Positions 25,112 through 35,246 are shown, counted from the stretch's first letter. The stretch: 47,761 nt of DNA from Endomicrobiales bacterium (GCA_016929635.1 JAFGIL010000055.1:1-47761), one strand, 5' to 3'. The notes: generated by a model not told the origin, from the letters alone. Numbers and translations: made by a program.

Positions 25112-26686
25112 ATGGATAAAAACAAAATAATAGCTGCTTTTTTTTTAATCTTTTTATTTAACCAAACCTCATTTGCAGCCCCCCTATCCAAAAAGACCCT
25201 TGAAAACGACATTACTTACTACAGAAAAGTCTCAAATAATCAAAACCTGAATATAAACGACCGCTACTACATCCTTTTGCGCATCGAGCAGAAATACAAG
25301 GACTCGGGCATTGATTTAGCTCCTTTACAGATGGAGATGAAAAAATTAAAAACCGCGCCTGCAGCCCCGGTTCCCGCTAAAGTCCAGTACGGCACAGTAG
25401 AAAAAATTCTTATTGAAGAAACAGACGAAATATCCAAAATAACAATAACCACAAAAGGCTCAAAACGCTCAAATTATTTTCTTTTACGAGACCCTGACCC
25501 CAAGAAATCACCCAAGATAATCCTGGATTTATATGACGTAAATGAAAACCTGACAAACGCAGCAAAAGACATAAAAACAAAGAAAGGCGTTTTCTCCCGC
25601 GTTACCGCAGAACAGTTCGACCAGGATCCGGACAAAATAGTGCGTATTGTTGCAGAGATGAGGGAGGAAAAACCTTACAAAATTAATAAAGAAAACGATT
25701 TATGGATTATAACCGCTGAAAAAAAGAAAATAACGAAATCTAAAAAGTCTGAACCAGAAGTTACACAGCCAAAGCCAATACCTCAACCACAAGCAGCTTC
25801 CCCATCTGGATCAGTTGATAAACCTTTACCAAAAAAGGATTCAATCTCAGAGTCATACAACATAGAAATGGGGGACGTGCTGAACATAGACGTCTATCCT
25901 GCTGAAGAACTCTCGCGAGAGGTTATAGTCCAGCCTGACGGCAACATATCTGTCCCTTTAATTGGAATTACCAAAGCCAGGGGATTAACCCCGGAAAAAC
26001 TGCAAGACGTTCTTGCCAAAGATTTAAGCAAATACATAACAAACCCCAAAGTAACGGTTTCCGTAAAAAAATTCAGCAGGAGGCAGATATTTATTACCGG
26101 GGAAGTTCGCGGGGTTGGGGCATACGACTATAAAGAAGATTTGAGATTGATGGAGTTTATCTCATCTTTGGGAGGATTTACCAAAGATGCAGACCGTAGG
26201 CAGATTAAGGTATACCGAGGCCCTGTTACTAACCGCCAGACTCATTTTGTTGATGTAGAGCAAATCATTAAAACAGGGGATTTTTCGAAGGATTTCCTGC
26301 TTGAGCCGGGGGATATAATAGAAGTTCCAAAAGGAGGCTCGAAGGTTGTAATACTCGGAGACGTAACATATCCTGGTTACCATAACTATAACGACAATAT
26401 GAATATTACTGATCTTATTTCGCTTGCAGGAGGATTCAAAGATTCAGCTAAAATACAAAAAATAAATATACTGCGAAATGATGAGAAAGATGAAAACAAA
26501 AGGCAAGTAATAAAAGTAGACCTGAAAAAAATATTAACAGGCCAGGCAAAAGACGTTCCGCTTAAAAGCGGTGATACTGTATATGTACCCAAGAAAAGCC
26601 TGGCCAGGGCAAACTGGTTTCTTACTTATGTCATGCCCTGGGTGAGCTTAGGTTTGCTCATAGCAACAATTAGCGGAGGAATATAG
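25112..26686 (+). CDS. AMIN-domain / Wza-type polysaccharide export protein
   Basis: A 524-residue exported protein. The signal peptide spans 1-22. An AMIN domain (about 93-205, 'RIVAEMREEKPYKINKENDLWII') is followed by a Pro-rich linker. A Poly_export domain spans 249-322 ('YNIEMGDVLNIDVYPAEELSREVIVQPDGNISVPLIG'), with two SLBB-type domains to about 490. A hydrophobic C-terminal helix sits at 500-522. Wza forms the outer-membrane pore for capsule export, and AMIN domains bind peptidoglycan-associated machinery. No lipoprotein cysteine is present, and the final helix replaces Wza's amphipathic barrel helix. The SD-like TGGAGA at 25093-25098 is distant. Next is a Wzc-type kinase. Confidence 0.88.
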   Translation: MDKNKIIAAFFLIFLFNQTSFAAPLSKKTLENDITYYRKVSNNQNLNINDRYYILLRIEQKYKDSGIDLAPLQMEMKKLKTAPAAPVPAKVQYGTVEKILIEETDEISKITITTKGSKRSNYFLLRDPDPKKSPKIILDLYDVNENLTNAAKDIKTKKGVFSRVTAEQFDQDPDKIVRIVAEMREEKPYKINKENDLWIITAEKKKITKSKKSEPEVTQPKPIPQPQAASPSGSVDKPLPKKDSISESYNIEMGDVLNIDVYPAEELSREVIVQPDGNISVPLIGITKARGLTPEKLQDVLAKDLSKYITNPKVTVSVKKFSRRQIFITGEVRGVGAYDYKEDLRLMEFISSLGGFTKDADRRQIKVYRGPVTNRQTHFVDVEQIIKTGDFSKDFLLEPGDIIEVPKGGSKVVILGDVTYPGYHNYNDNMNITDLISLAGGFKDSAKIQKINILRNDEKDENKRQVIKVDLKKILTGQAKDVPLKSGDTVYVPKKSLARANWFLTYVMPWVSLGLLIATISGGI

Positions 26687-26691
26687 TTAAT

Positions 26692-26723
26692 AAATTCCAA
26701 ATTACAAAATCCAAATTCCAAAT
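26692..26723. repeat. Short direct repeat before the Wzc-like gene
   Basis: AAATTCCAAAT occurs at 26692-26702 and 26713-26723, a 21-bp period, in the AT-rich 51-bp gap between the Wza-like and Wzc-like genes. The motif may be a remnant of a longer 'CCAAATT' repeat. Function unknown. Confidence 0.5.
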
Positions 26724-26737
26724 CAAAATGAGGCTTT

Positions 26738-28648
26738 ATGGCACAATATGAATTAAATATTCACGATTACTGGCGAATTCTTAAAAAACGCAGATGGATA
26801 CTGTTTTTAACAACCATTGCGGTGCTGGGTTCAGTAGTTGTTTTTACAAATTTGCAGATACCAATATACCAGGCAGCAGCTACAGTTAAAGTTGAACCAT
26901 CAATAGCTATACCCGGAGTTGCTACTGACCAATCAGGATGGGATATATACAGTGCCCTAAATACGGAAGTAAAAATAATAAAAAGTACACTGGTTTCTGA
27001 AAGGACTGCAAGAAAGCTGGGTTTAATTGATGAAAACACACCGGAACAGGAAAGACAGGCTATCTCAATGGCAATACAGGGAAAAGTTGCGGCAGAAAGA
27101 ATCGGGGACAGTAACCTTATCAATATATCCGCTACATCATCAAACCCAAGAGAAACTGCGCAACTTGCTAATATGACAGCTGAGGTTTACATTGAAAAAG
27201 GCATTGAAGACCGCTCCAGGCGCGCAAGAGAGCTGAGAGAATTTATCGAAAAACAATTGAACGACGCAAAAAGCAAACTAAAGAAATCCGAAGATAAGTT
27301 AAGAATTTATACCGAAAAAAGCGGGGCAAGCGGAGTAGGCGGATATTTGACCACGCGGCTTATGAACATTGAAAATAAAAAAGCCGAATTGCTGGAAAAA
27401 TATACAGAACAGCATCCCGAAATACTATCTTTAGACCAGCAGATAGAAATATTAAAAAAACAAATGAAAGAGCTCCCTACAGAAGAACTGGAGTACTCAA
27501 GATTAACCAGGGAATTAAAAATAAACGAACAGCTTTACACTCTTTTAGCCAAACGTTTCAAGGAAGCACAGATTTCGGAAGCAGACAGGGTACAATCTGC
27601 GTTTGTAGTTACACCTGCGGTAGAACCCAAGGCACCAATTAAACCCAACAGAATGGTAAACCTATCCGTAGGGGCATTCCTTGGTGTTTTTCTGGGGTTT
27701 GTATTTGCCCTTATTATCGAAAACCTGGATACATCTATCGGAACAATCGAAGACGTGGAGAAATTTCTTGACCTGCCTGTTGTGGGAATAATACCTCATA
27801 TAGAGATTGAAGGCAAAATTAAAAATCTAATGTCTTTGGCTAAAAATAAGGAACAAAAAGCATGGTTACTGCGCAGCAAGCTTATCCCTTTTCATTCAAG
27901 CAAATCGCCTTTTGTGGAAGCTTACCATACACTGCGTACAAACCTGAAGTTAACATTGCTTAAAGAAAGCGGAAAAATCGTAGCTCTTACCAGCGCAGGT
28001 ATAAGCGAAGGAAAAACAATTACAGCTTCCAACTTTGCTTTGGCTTCCGCTCAATCCGGAATAAAAACACTGCTTATCGAAACGGATTTGCGCAGGCCTT
28101 CTTTGCATTCGATATTCGGCTTAACAAGGGGTCCCGGTTTTACGGATTGCATCATCGGCACAAAAAACTGGAATGAAGTTATCCGCGGAACTACTGATTT
28201 CTTACTCAGCGACATGGGAACGGAAAAAATATTAAAAACACCCGGGATAGAAAATCTGTCATTAATTACATCCGGCCCGCTGGTACCCAATCCGTTGGAT
28301 TTGCTTAACTCCCCAAGGGTAAGAGAAATATTAGATGAAATAATATCACATTACGAATTAGTAATATTAGACTGTCCCCCAGTTCTTCTTTTCGCAGATA
28401 CCTTAGTTATAAGCACACTTACGGATGGCACTATTATAGTCTACCAGGTTGGAAGAATGGCCCGTCGTGCATTAAAAAGAGCAAAAGACCAGTTAACAAA
28501 TGTTAAAGCTCCAGTGTTGGGAGTTGTCCTGAACAACGTCAAAACATCAGAGATGGGCCAGTATTACGGATACGGATATTATTATTCTTACAAATACTAT
28601 TCAAAAGGCGACCAGCCTACCCAAAATAAAGCTAAAAAGCAATTATAG
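26738..28648 (+). CDS. Wzc-type chain-length regulator / BY-kinase
   Basis: A 636-residue inner-membrane tyrosine autokinase of the Wzc/CapAB class. Wzz domain spans about 1-310 (TM helices at about 20-38 and 303-322, coiled coil between), followed by the cytoplasmic CpsD-type ATPase. Walker A carries G421-I-S-E-G-K426-T, Walker A' is 'LLIETDLRRP', and Walker B is 'VILDCPPVL'. The C-terminal tail has nine tyrosines in about 14 residues (609-622), the usual autophosphorylation cluster. It cycles with a phosphatase to control polymer length and export. No partner phosphatase (Wzb) is in the window. It is a single chain, not the split CapA/CapB type. Confidence 0.93.
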   Translation: MAQYELNIHDYWRILKKRRWILFLTTIAVLGSVVVFTNLQIPIYQAAATVKVEPSIAIPGVATDQSGWDIYSALNTEVKIIKSTLVSERTARKLGLIDENTPEQERQAISMAIQGKVAAERIGDSNLINISATSSNPRETAQLANMTAEVYIEKGIEDRSRRARELREFIEKQLNDAKSKLKKSEDKLRIYTEKSGASGVGGYLTTRLMNIENKKAELLEKYTEQHPEILSLDQQIEILKKQMKELPTEELEYSRLTRELKINEQLYTLLAKRFKEAQISEADRVQSAFVVTPAVEPKAPIKPNRMVNLSVGAFLGVFLGFVFALIIENLDTSIGTIEDVEKFLDLPVVGIIPHIEIEGKIKNLMSLAKNKEQKAWLLRSKLIPFHSSKSPFVEAYHTLRTNLKLTLLKESGKIVALTSAGISEGKTITASNFALASAQSGIKTLLIETDLRRPSLHSIFGLTRGPGFTDCIIGTKNWNEVIRGTTDFLLSDMGTEKILKTPGIENLSLITSGPLVPNPLDLLNSPRVREILDEIISHYELVILDCPPVLLFADTLVISTLTDGTIIVYQVGRMARRALKRAKDQLTNVKAPVLGVVLNNVKTSEMGQYYGYGYYYSYKYYSKGDQPTQNKAKKQL

Positions 28649-28653
28649 AAACA

Positions 28654-30021
28654 ATGAATTGGCGCTATCTATTATTAATTCCTGCAATAGTCTTTGCCAT
28701 ATATATCGGGAAAACCCTGGTTGCCGCTCCCGATATGGTTATAGGCATAATCGGAGCAATAGTTATCGGGCTAATCACGTTCAGGAAACCGGAAGACGGC
28801 CTTTTAATCCTTGTCTTCTCAATGCTTCTTTCTCCTGAGATTAAACTGGCCCAGGTTCCAAAAAGAGCAGTGGTGGTCAGAGTGGACGATTTGCTATTAA
28901 TGGCTGTGTTCCTGGCGTGGCTCACAAGAAGTACAATCTCCAAAGACTGGAAAGGATTCGTTAGAACCCCTCTGGATAAACCTCTTTTGCTTTTATTCGC
29001 AATTTATGTAATAAGCACAACTATAGGTATAATAAACGGACGAATTCACCCGATAAAATCTTTTTTTTACGTATTAAAGTACTTTGAATACTTTGTTTTA
29101 TACTGGATGGCTGCTAATATAATTGAATCAAGAGAACATATAAAACGATACATTACAGCAGGATTCATTACTAGTGTTATAGTCGTAATTTATGCTTACA
29201 GCTTATTTGGAACGGAACTAAGGATATATGCTCCTTTTGATACTGACGTAGTAACTAAAACTCACGGCGAGCCTGCTTCTTTGGGCGGATATCTGTTGAT
29301 TGTGATGGCAATTTCTTTTGGATTATTCATCTGCCAACAAAAAAAATGGTGGTTAGTAATATACTTTCTTGCTTTAATCCCTCCATTAATAAAAACTCTT
29401 TCAAGGGCAAGCTTTTTTTCTTTTCTTCCTATGATGGCTGTTATATATCTTTTAGCGCCCCGGAAAAAAATATTTTTATTCATTTTCATTATGTCTTCCA
29501 TTCTTTTATTTCCTGTCCTTTCCCCTAATATGTATAAAATTTTAGTAAAAAGAATTCAGTACACATTTAGAAGTCAGACAACACAAAAAGTAGGCGGGTA
29601 CAACATAGAAGTAGAAAAATCCACAGGAGCCCGTATAACAAACTGGAAAAAATGTTTTAATGAATGGCTTCCAAAACACCCGTTTTTAGGACATGGCATA
29701 ACAGGCGTAGGACTGGTAGATTCTCAATATCCGCTTTATCTGGGTGAAATCGGTTTATTTGGTTTTTTCACTTTTCTTTATATAATGCTAAAAATTGCTG
29801 CTAAAACATGGTTTGTAATGAAAAACTCCGAAATTCCAATGGAACAAGGACTTGCACTGGGATTACTAGGTGCACTAACTGCCCTCCTTGTTCAATCCAT
29901 AGCTATTAATACATTTATAATCGTACGCATAATGGAGCCATTTTGGTTTTTAACGGCAATTGTCGTCGGCGTTATATATCCAAATTTATATAAAGAAGAA
30001 ACTCAATTAACAGCGGCTTAA
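28654..30021 (+). CDS. O-antigen polymerase/ligase-like membrane protein (Wzy type)
   Basis: A 455-residue polytopic protein with about 10-11 hydrophobic segments and the family's periplasmic region carrying 'GHGITGVGLVDSQYPLYLGEIGLFGFFTFLYIM', typical of O-antigen ligase/Wzy-like proteins. It should polymerise undecaprenyl-linked repeat units or ligate them to an acceptor. Position between Wzc-type and Wzx-type genes supports the polymerase role. There is no assignable substrate. GC falls here relative to upstream genes. Confidence 0.8.
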   Translation: MNWRYLLLIPAIVFAIYIGKTLVAAPDMVIGIIGAIVIGLITFRKPEDGLLILVFSMLLSPEIKLAQVPKRAVVVRVDDLLLMAVFLAWLTRSTISKDWKGFVRTPLDKPLLLLFAIYVISTTIGIINGRIHPIKSFFYVLKYFEYFVLYWMAANIIESREHIKRYITAGFITSVIVVIYAYSLFGTELRIYAPFDTDVVTKTHGEPASLGGYLLIVMAISFGLFICQQKKWWLVIYFLALIPPLIKTLSRASFFSFLPMMAVIYLLAPRKKIFLFIFIMSSILLFPVLSPNMYKILVKRIQYTFRSQTTQKVGGYNIEVEKSTGARITNWKKCFNEWLPKHPFLGHGITGVGLVDSQYPLYLGEIGLFGFFTFLYIMLKIAAKTWFVMKNSEIPMEQGLALGLLGALTALLVQSIAINTFIIVRIMEPFWFLTAIVVGVIYPNLYKEETQLTAA

Positions 30022-30032
30022 ATTAATTAAAC

Positions 30033-31490
30033 ATGAAAACAACCAAACTATTTGCCAAAAACTCACTAGTCACGTTCGTAGCTTCACTTGCTAATAAACT
30101 ATTATCATTTGTTTTTTTTATTTACGTAGCGAGGTACTTAGGCCCAACTTATTTCGGCAAATATTCATTTATATTTTCTTTTATAACATTTTTTATTATT
30201 ATCTCGTCATTTGGAATGGATGGATTGACAGTAAGAGAAGTTGCAAAGGATAAATCCTCGGCAAATGCATATTTATTTAATTCCACATTGCTCAAGTTGA
30301 TTTTTGTTGCACTAAGCTGGATTATTATAGTATTTCTTATGATTCTAATGAAAAAAGACATGCATACAAATATGGGATTGTTAATAATCTCTTTTTGCCT
30401 TTTGCCTGATTCTATATTAAAGTCTTTTAGGAATATTTTCTGGGGATATGAGAAACTTGAATATAACACTTTGCTTGATATTTTATTTCGTGTCATAATT
30501 GTTGCTTTAGGATTGTATTTTATTTTCTCAGACTACGGTTTTTTATCAATACTTTTGGTTTCAATTATAGCCAGCTCTATTACCTTATTGGGTGCCATAT
30601 ATATATATGTATTTTATATTGACCGAATAAAATTCCAATTTGACCTTAATTTATGCAAATATTTGTTGGCAACAGGATTCCCATTTTTATTAACAGGTAT
30701 ACTTGTTTCAATAAATCATAAGATTGACAAGGTAATGCTGTCTCTAATAAAGGGGGATGATGCTGTCGGATGGTACGGAACAGCCCATGGACTGACTGAT
30801 GCTTTAATTTTTATTTCAACTGCGATTAATACTTCCATTTATCCAATTTTCTCCAGATTATATAAAGATTGTAAAACATCTTTTGATACCGCATTGAATA
30901 AAACATTGAAATTTCTTTTAATTCTGGCATTACCTATTGCGGTAGGGACTACGATACTATCCAAGAAAATAATTTTATTTGCATTTCCTTTGGATTATAC
31001 CAATTCGATAGTAGCATTGCGTATTTTAATATGGGGTACTTCGTTATTTTTTATGAACTCAATTATGTCCTCTGCTTTATATTCTACTGACAGGCAAAAA
31101 TATATCGCAAAAATAGGGCTTGCGATGGCCATAATAAACATAGTTCTCAATTTCATTTTTATTCCTAAATACAGTTATATAGGGGCCAGCTTTACTACTG
31201 TAATAACAGAATTTATAGGTTTTCTTTGGTTATTCATCTTGAACCAAAGACTAGTTGCCAAAATACAACTTTTAAATCCCTTTATTAAATCATTAGCTTC
31301 CTCAACAGTTATGGGAATTTTCATATTATTTATTTTCAATTTCAATCTTTTTCTTGTAATCGGACTTGGAGCTTTGTGTTATTTTATTATGCTAATTATA
31401 TTAAAATCATTTGATAATAGCGATATTTTATTGTTTAAACAAATGTTGCCATTGAAAATATCAAACTTTATATTTAAAAATAGTTTATGA
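30033..31490 (+). CDS. Polysaccharide flippase (Wzx/MOP family)
   Basis: A 485-residue protein with about 12-14 hydrophobic helices, beginning 'LFAKNSLVTFVASLANKLLSFVFFIYVARYLGPTYFGKYSF', the usual MOP/Polysacc_synt opening. It should flip undecaprenyl-linked repeat units across the inner membrane. The stop codon overlaps the next start (ATGA). Highly AT-rich. Confidence 0.9.
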   Translation: MKTTKLFAKNSLVTFVASLANKLLSFVFFIYVARYLGPTYFGKYSFIFSFITFFIIISSFGMDGLTVREVAKDKSSANAYLFNSTLLKLIFVALSWIIIVFLMILMKKDMHTNMGLLIISFCLLPDSILKSFRNIFWGYEKLEYNTLLDILFRVIIVALGLYFIFSDYGFLSILLVSIIASSITLLGAIYIYVFYIDRIKFQFDLNLCKYLLATGFPFLLTGILVSINHKIDKVMLSLIKGDDAVGWYGTAHGLTDALIFISTAINTSIYPIFSRLYKDCKTSFDTALNKTLKFLLILALPIAVGTTILSKKIILFAFPLDYTNSIVALRILIWGTSLFFMNSIMSSALYSTDRQKYIAKIGLAMAIINIVLNFIFIPKYSYIGASFTTVITEFIGFLWLFILNQRLVAKIQLLNPFIKSLASSTVMGIFILFIFNFNLFLVIGLGALCYFIMLIILKSFDNSDILLFKQMLPLKISNFIFKNSL

Positions 31491-34366
31491 TTAAGTTTTT
31501 TAAAAATAAATTATATTTTGCTTTATTTGCGACATTACTGCTTACACTACTTAATGGAAATATTGGGTATTGTACTGAAGTCGGTATTATCACAAGTCTT
31601 GAAGAACACAGATATGACAGCGGGCTGGAAGACAGGGCATATGCTATTGCTGTCAACTCAGATGAATGTATTTACGTTACGGGATACAGCTCATTAAGTG
31701 CAGCAGGTATATATGATTTTTATACAATAAAATACAGTTCAAGTTTCGTAATACTCTCATCTGCATCATATAATAGCGGTGGTAATGATTATTCCCGTGA
31801 TATTGTAATCGATTCATCAGGAAATGTCATAGTCACTGGAGCAATATATCCTTATACTAATAATGCTACCGGCGCCGACTATTTTACAATAAAGTATGAC
31901 TCCAATCTGAACGTTCTTTCTTCAGCTACTTTCAGGAATGCGGGTGTTGCTGATTATGCATTCCGTGTTACATATGATGCTATGGGTAATATCATTGTGG
32001 GGGGAAAAACATTGTTGTATGGCGATGAAGACATGCTTATTATAAAATATGATCCAAATTTACAAATGATTTCATCTGCAACCTATGATGGTGGGGATTT
32101 GGACGGTATTTATGGAGTAGGGGTTGACAGTGAAGGAAATATCTATTCTGCTGGTTATAGAGTTAATCCTTCCAACTCTGACTGTTTTATTATAAAATAC
32201 GACTGTAACCTTCAACCACTCACCTCCACTTATTATGATTCTGGAAATAAGGATACTTTCCGGAATCTAACAATTGATAACGAAGATTATATAATTGCCA
32301 CCGGAGAAACCAATAATGGTTTAGATTCTGACTATTTACTTATTAAGTACAATAGCGACCTTACAATTGTTTCATCAGCAACTTGGGATAGTGATGCTGA
32401 TGACAATAGTTTTGGAGTATGTGCCGATGATTCAAATAATATCTTTATTACAGGATATACTTTTGGTGCGATAAGCTATGACTGCTATACAATAAAATAC
32501 AACTCTGATTTGGAACTACTAGCTTCATCAAGATATAACTATGGACTAAGCGATTATGGCATGGAAACCGCTATAGGGCCTTCCGGCAACATCTATGTTA
32601 CTGGATACAGCGATAATGGTGCCAACTATGACATGTTTGTTATAAAATACAGTGACAAGATAACTGAAATACCGGCTGAAGCAATTATCATAACCATAAT
32701 ATTTCCGTTTGGGAGAATAGAGATAAGGATTCCATATGGCACTTTCTCCGAGACTGTACATATTACTGTCAGAATTCCTCCTTTCTGGCCTTCAGTACTA
32801 AAAAAATGGCTTCACTCAACAGATATAGGAGCTGAAGTAACTGTCTCCAATCCGAATCTCCAGCAAGAAAAAGATGCTGAAATTACAATAACATATAATG
32901 ATAGTTATGTTACAGGCTTGAATAAAAATAAGCTGATTTTAGGGTATTATGACGATGAAGATCAAAACTGGGTGATGATTGACAACTCAAACTCATTATC
33001 AAATGAAAACAAAATAACCGCAGCAACTCGTAATCTTAACAGGACTTTCAGGGTGTTCCAGCTTGATAACTATGGTCTGGAACTATCAACCATTACTTCA
33101 ATAATACCAAACTCTTCATATAACTATAAAGACCAACTAATAAACGTAACAATTACAGGGAATTATATTCTAGATGGGTCTGATATAAAACTAACTAGAA
33201 TAGGGGAAAATGATATTGAAGCTCAAGATATCACTATCACCAGCAATACTGTTACTTGTTCTTTTAATCTTCTTGAAAAACCTACAGGTTATTGGAACAT
33301 TGCTATCAGTTCGACTGTAGATTCAACTGAATTCTTATCGTCTTTATCCAATGGTTTTGAAATAAGATCATTTTCAACATCAAAGATAGAACCTAATTAC
33401 GGATACATAGGTACTAATGCATCCATACAAATATCCGGAACATCTTTTGCATCCGGTTCTTTAATTAAATTAACCCGTACTAACAAAACTGATATTGAAG
33501 CAACAAACATTAACGTAAGCAGTAATATTGTAACATGTAGCTTTAATTTACAAAATAAAACACAAGGCCTTTGGAATCTTGAAATAACAACAAACACAGT
33601 TACAGGAATCTTTGCTAATTCCTTCATTATTACCCAAGCTGCTTCTGTCTTTAATACTACTCCCCAGGCATCAGGAATTGTAGATAAAAACGGCGGTCTG
33701 ATTATTGTAGATAATATGGAAAGCCCTATATATAACACAAAACTTGATATACCAAGCGGGGCTATAAATAATAACATTTCGTCGGTTAACATCAGTATTA
33801 ATTCGTGCATCTCTGCCCCCAAACTGCCACAGAACCTTGCCCGAGTAGGAAATGTTGTAGATCTTTCTCCTTCGGGAATGGAATTTGAACAGGAGGTTAC
33901 TTTAAGCTTGCCGTATAAAAATTCGGATTTAATAGATTATGACATTACTTCTCCTGAAGTATTGAAAATATATTATTACGACACAGCTGATGCACAGTGG
34001 ATAGAGCTTACCAGGGATAGCATTGATACTGTAAACCGTCTGATATCAGTAAAAATAAGCCATTTTTCATTATATGCTTTAGGAAGCGAGATAGTTTCAA
34101 GAATAGAAGATGTCGAAATCTATCCCAATCCGTTTAAATCCACCATTCATACGACTATTACCTTTTCAGTGCCTTTGGGAGCCGAAGTAAAGATATTCAC
34201 TTTATCCGGCGAATTAATAAAAGAACTGAGCGACAGCAATGAAACTGGAAAGATACTCTGGGATGCCACTAACTCTGCAAATAACAGGCTTTCAAGCGGG
34301 GTATATATATGCAGGATTACGAAAGGTTCATCTTCTGTAATTAAGAAACTGGCTATAATAAAATAG
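31487..34366 (+). CDS. Secreted propeller / IPT / ZU5 protein with C-terminal sorting-type domain
   Basis: A 959-residue secreted protein. The signal peptide spans about 1-29. Six or seven SBBP-like repeats follow to about residue 395, each with 'YDSGxxDxAxxIAVDSxGNIYVTGY...YDxxTIKY', likely a beta-propeller. ZU5-like segments come at about 400-525 and 730-850, and two IPT/TIG-like domains at about 542-630 and 635-720. The last 85 residues ('VEIYPNPFKSTIHTTITF...SGVYICRITKGSSSVIKKLAIIK') are a FlgD/type A sorting-like domain. It overlaps the flippase gene by 4 nt and so is expressed with it. It may be a surface protein linked to, or exported alongside, the glycan. I see no type IX machinery in the window. 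Confidence 0.8.
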   Translation: MIKFFKNKLYFALFATLLLTLLNGNIGYCTEVGIITSLEEHRYDSGLEDRAYAIAVNSDECIYVTGYSSLSAAGIYDFYTIKYSSSFVILSSASYNSGGNDYSRDIVIDSSGNVIVTGAIYPYTNNATGADYFTIKYDSNLNVLSSATFRNAGVADYAFRVTYDAMGNIIVGGKTLLYGDEDMLIIKYDPNLQMISSATYDGGDLDGIYGVGVDSEGNIYSAGYRVNPSNSDCFIIKYDCNLQPLTSTYYDSGNKDTFRNLTIDNEDYIIATGETNNGLDSDYLLIKYNSDLTIVSSATWDSDADDNSFGVCADDSNNIFITGYTFGAISYDCYTIKYNSDLELLASSRYNYGLSDYGMETAIGPSGNIYVTGYSDNGANYDMFVIKYSDKITEIPAEAIIITIIFPFGRIEIRIPYGTFSETVHITVRIPPFWPSVLKKWLHSTDIGAEVTVSNPNLQQEKDAEITITYNDSYVTGLNKNKLILGYYDDEDQNWVMIDNSNSLSNENKITAATRNLNRTFRVFQLDNYGLELSTITSIIPNSSYNYKDQLINVTITGNYILDGSDIKLTRIGENDIEAQDITITSNTVTCSFNLLEKPTGYWNIAISSTVDSTEFLSSLSNGFEIRSFSTSKIEPNYGYIGTNASIQISGTSFASGSLIKLTRTNKTDIEATNINVSSNIVTCSFNLQNKTQGLWNLEITTNTVTGIFANSFIITQAASVFNTTPQASGIVDKNGGLIIVDNMESPIYNTKLDIPSGAINNNISSVNISINSCISAPKLPQNLARVGNVVDLSPSGMEFEQEVTLSLPYKNSDLIDYDITSPEVLKIYYYDTADAQWIELTRDSIDTVNRLISVKISHFSLYALGSEIVSRIEDVEIYPNPFKSTIHTTITFSVPLGAEVKIFTLSGELIKELSDSNETGKILWDATNSANNRLSSGVYICRITKGSSSVIKKLAIIK

Positions 34367-34416
34367 ATTTTTTATTAACCGTATTTGATTCTTAGTTTTA
34401 TGGAGGTATTTAATAA

Positions 34417-35235
34417 ATGGAAACCAGAAGCAGCAGCATTTTTAGGCTTAAAAGGAATATTAAACAACTTATTCCGATTCCTTTAGTATTTTTATACCGA
34501 TTATTCCGCTTTAGAACCAAGAATACGGTTAAGGATTTTGTATCATTAATAAAGTTTCTGTTAAATACAAATATTCCACTTTCTTTTTCAAACAAATTAT
34601 CATTAGTCAGAAAGTTTGATGTAATAACCGACAATATCGAATGTGCCCATTCTCATCATGAAATAATCGAGTTGATTTCAGAATTATTTCTACTACCTAA
34701 AGATATTAAAGGTTGTATAGCAGAAGCTGGTTCTTTTAAAGGAGGGGGCACGGCAAAACTAAGCATAGTTGCAAAGATGTTAAACAGAAAGCTTTTTGTA
34801 TTCGATTCATTTGAAGGTATCCCTAAACATAATGAATTTGCTACGAAAAATCTATATATTAAACAGGATGCTTTTTTTACTCCGGGGAGTTTTGAAGGAA
34901 CATTAGATGAAGTAAAGAATAATGTAAGCAATTACGGAGTTATAGATAACTGCGAATTTATCAAAGGCTGGTTTGAAAATACGTTGCCCGGTTTTTCCGA
35001 AAGCATTGTTGTGTTGTCTATCGATGTTGACCTTGCTTCATCAACAAAAACCTGTTTAAAACATCTTTATCCGCTGCTTGTACCTAATGGGATTCTTTAT
35101 TCACATGACATCGGATTTGATAATGTTGCCGAGATATTTGGCAACGACGATTTCTGGATTAAAGAGGTCGGCTGCCCTAAACCAAAAATAAAGGGGTTAA
35201 AAAAAGAGCATACTGCAATTTTCAGAAAACCTTAA
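34417..35235 (+). CDS. TylF/MycF-like O-methyltransferase
   Basis: A 272-residue SAM-dependent methyltransferase of the TylF (macrocin O-methyltransferase) family. The N-terminal 60 residues are basic. The SAM-binding motif is 'AEAGSFKGGGTAKLSIVAKML' followed by 'LFVFDSFEGIPKHNEF'. 'VVLSIDVDLASSTKTCLKHLYPLLVPNGILYSHDIGFDN' carries the metal-binding Asp residues. It probably methylates a hydroxyl of a sugar in the polymer. The strong Shine-Dalgarno GGAGGT lies 9 nt before the ATG. It follows the 50-bp gap after the sorting-domain gene. Confidence 0.85.
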   Translation: METRSSSIFRLKRNIKQLIPIPLVFLYRLFRFRTKNTVKDFVSLIKFLLNTNIPLSFSNKLSLVRKFDVITDNIECAHSHHEIIELISELFLLPKDIKGCIAEAGSFKGGGTAKLSIVAKMLNRKLFVFDSFEGIPKHNEFATKNLYIKQDAFFTPGSFEGTLDEVKNNVSNYGVIDNCEFIKGWFENTLPGFSESIVVLSIDVDLASSTKTCLKHLYPLLVPNGILYSHDIGFDNVAEIFGNDDFWIKEVGCPKPKIKGLKKEHTAIFRKP

Positions 35236-35246
35236 TAGCAGACAAT

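Noticed and set aside
31487-34366. Evidence for type IX secretion in the window
   Set aside because: Only the sorting-type tail is visible; none of the secretion components (PorU, PorV, Sov) is encoded here, so I claim just the tail.
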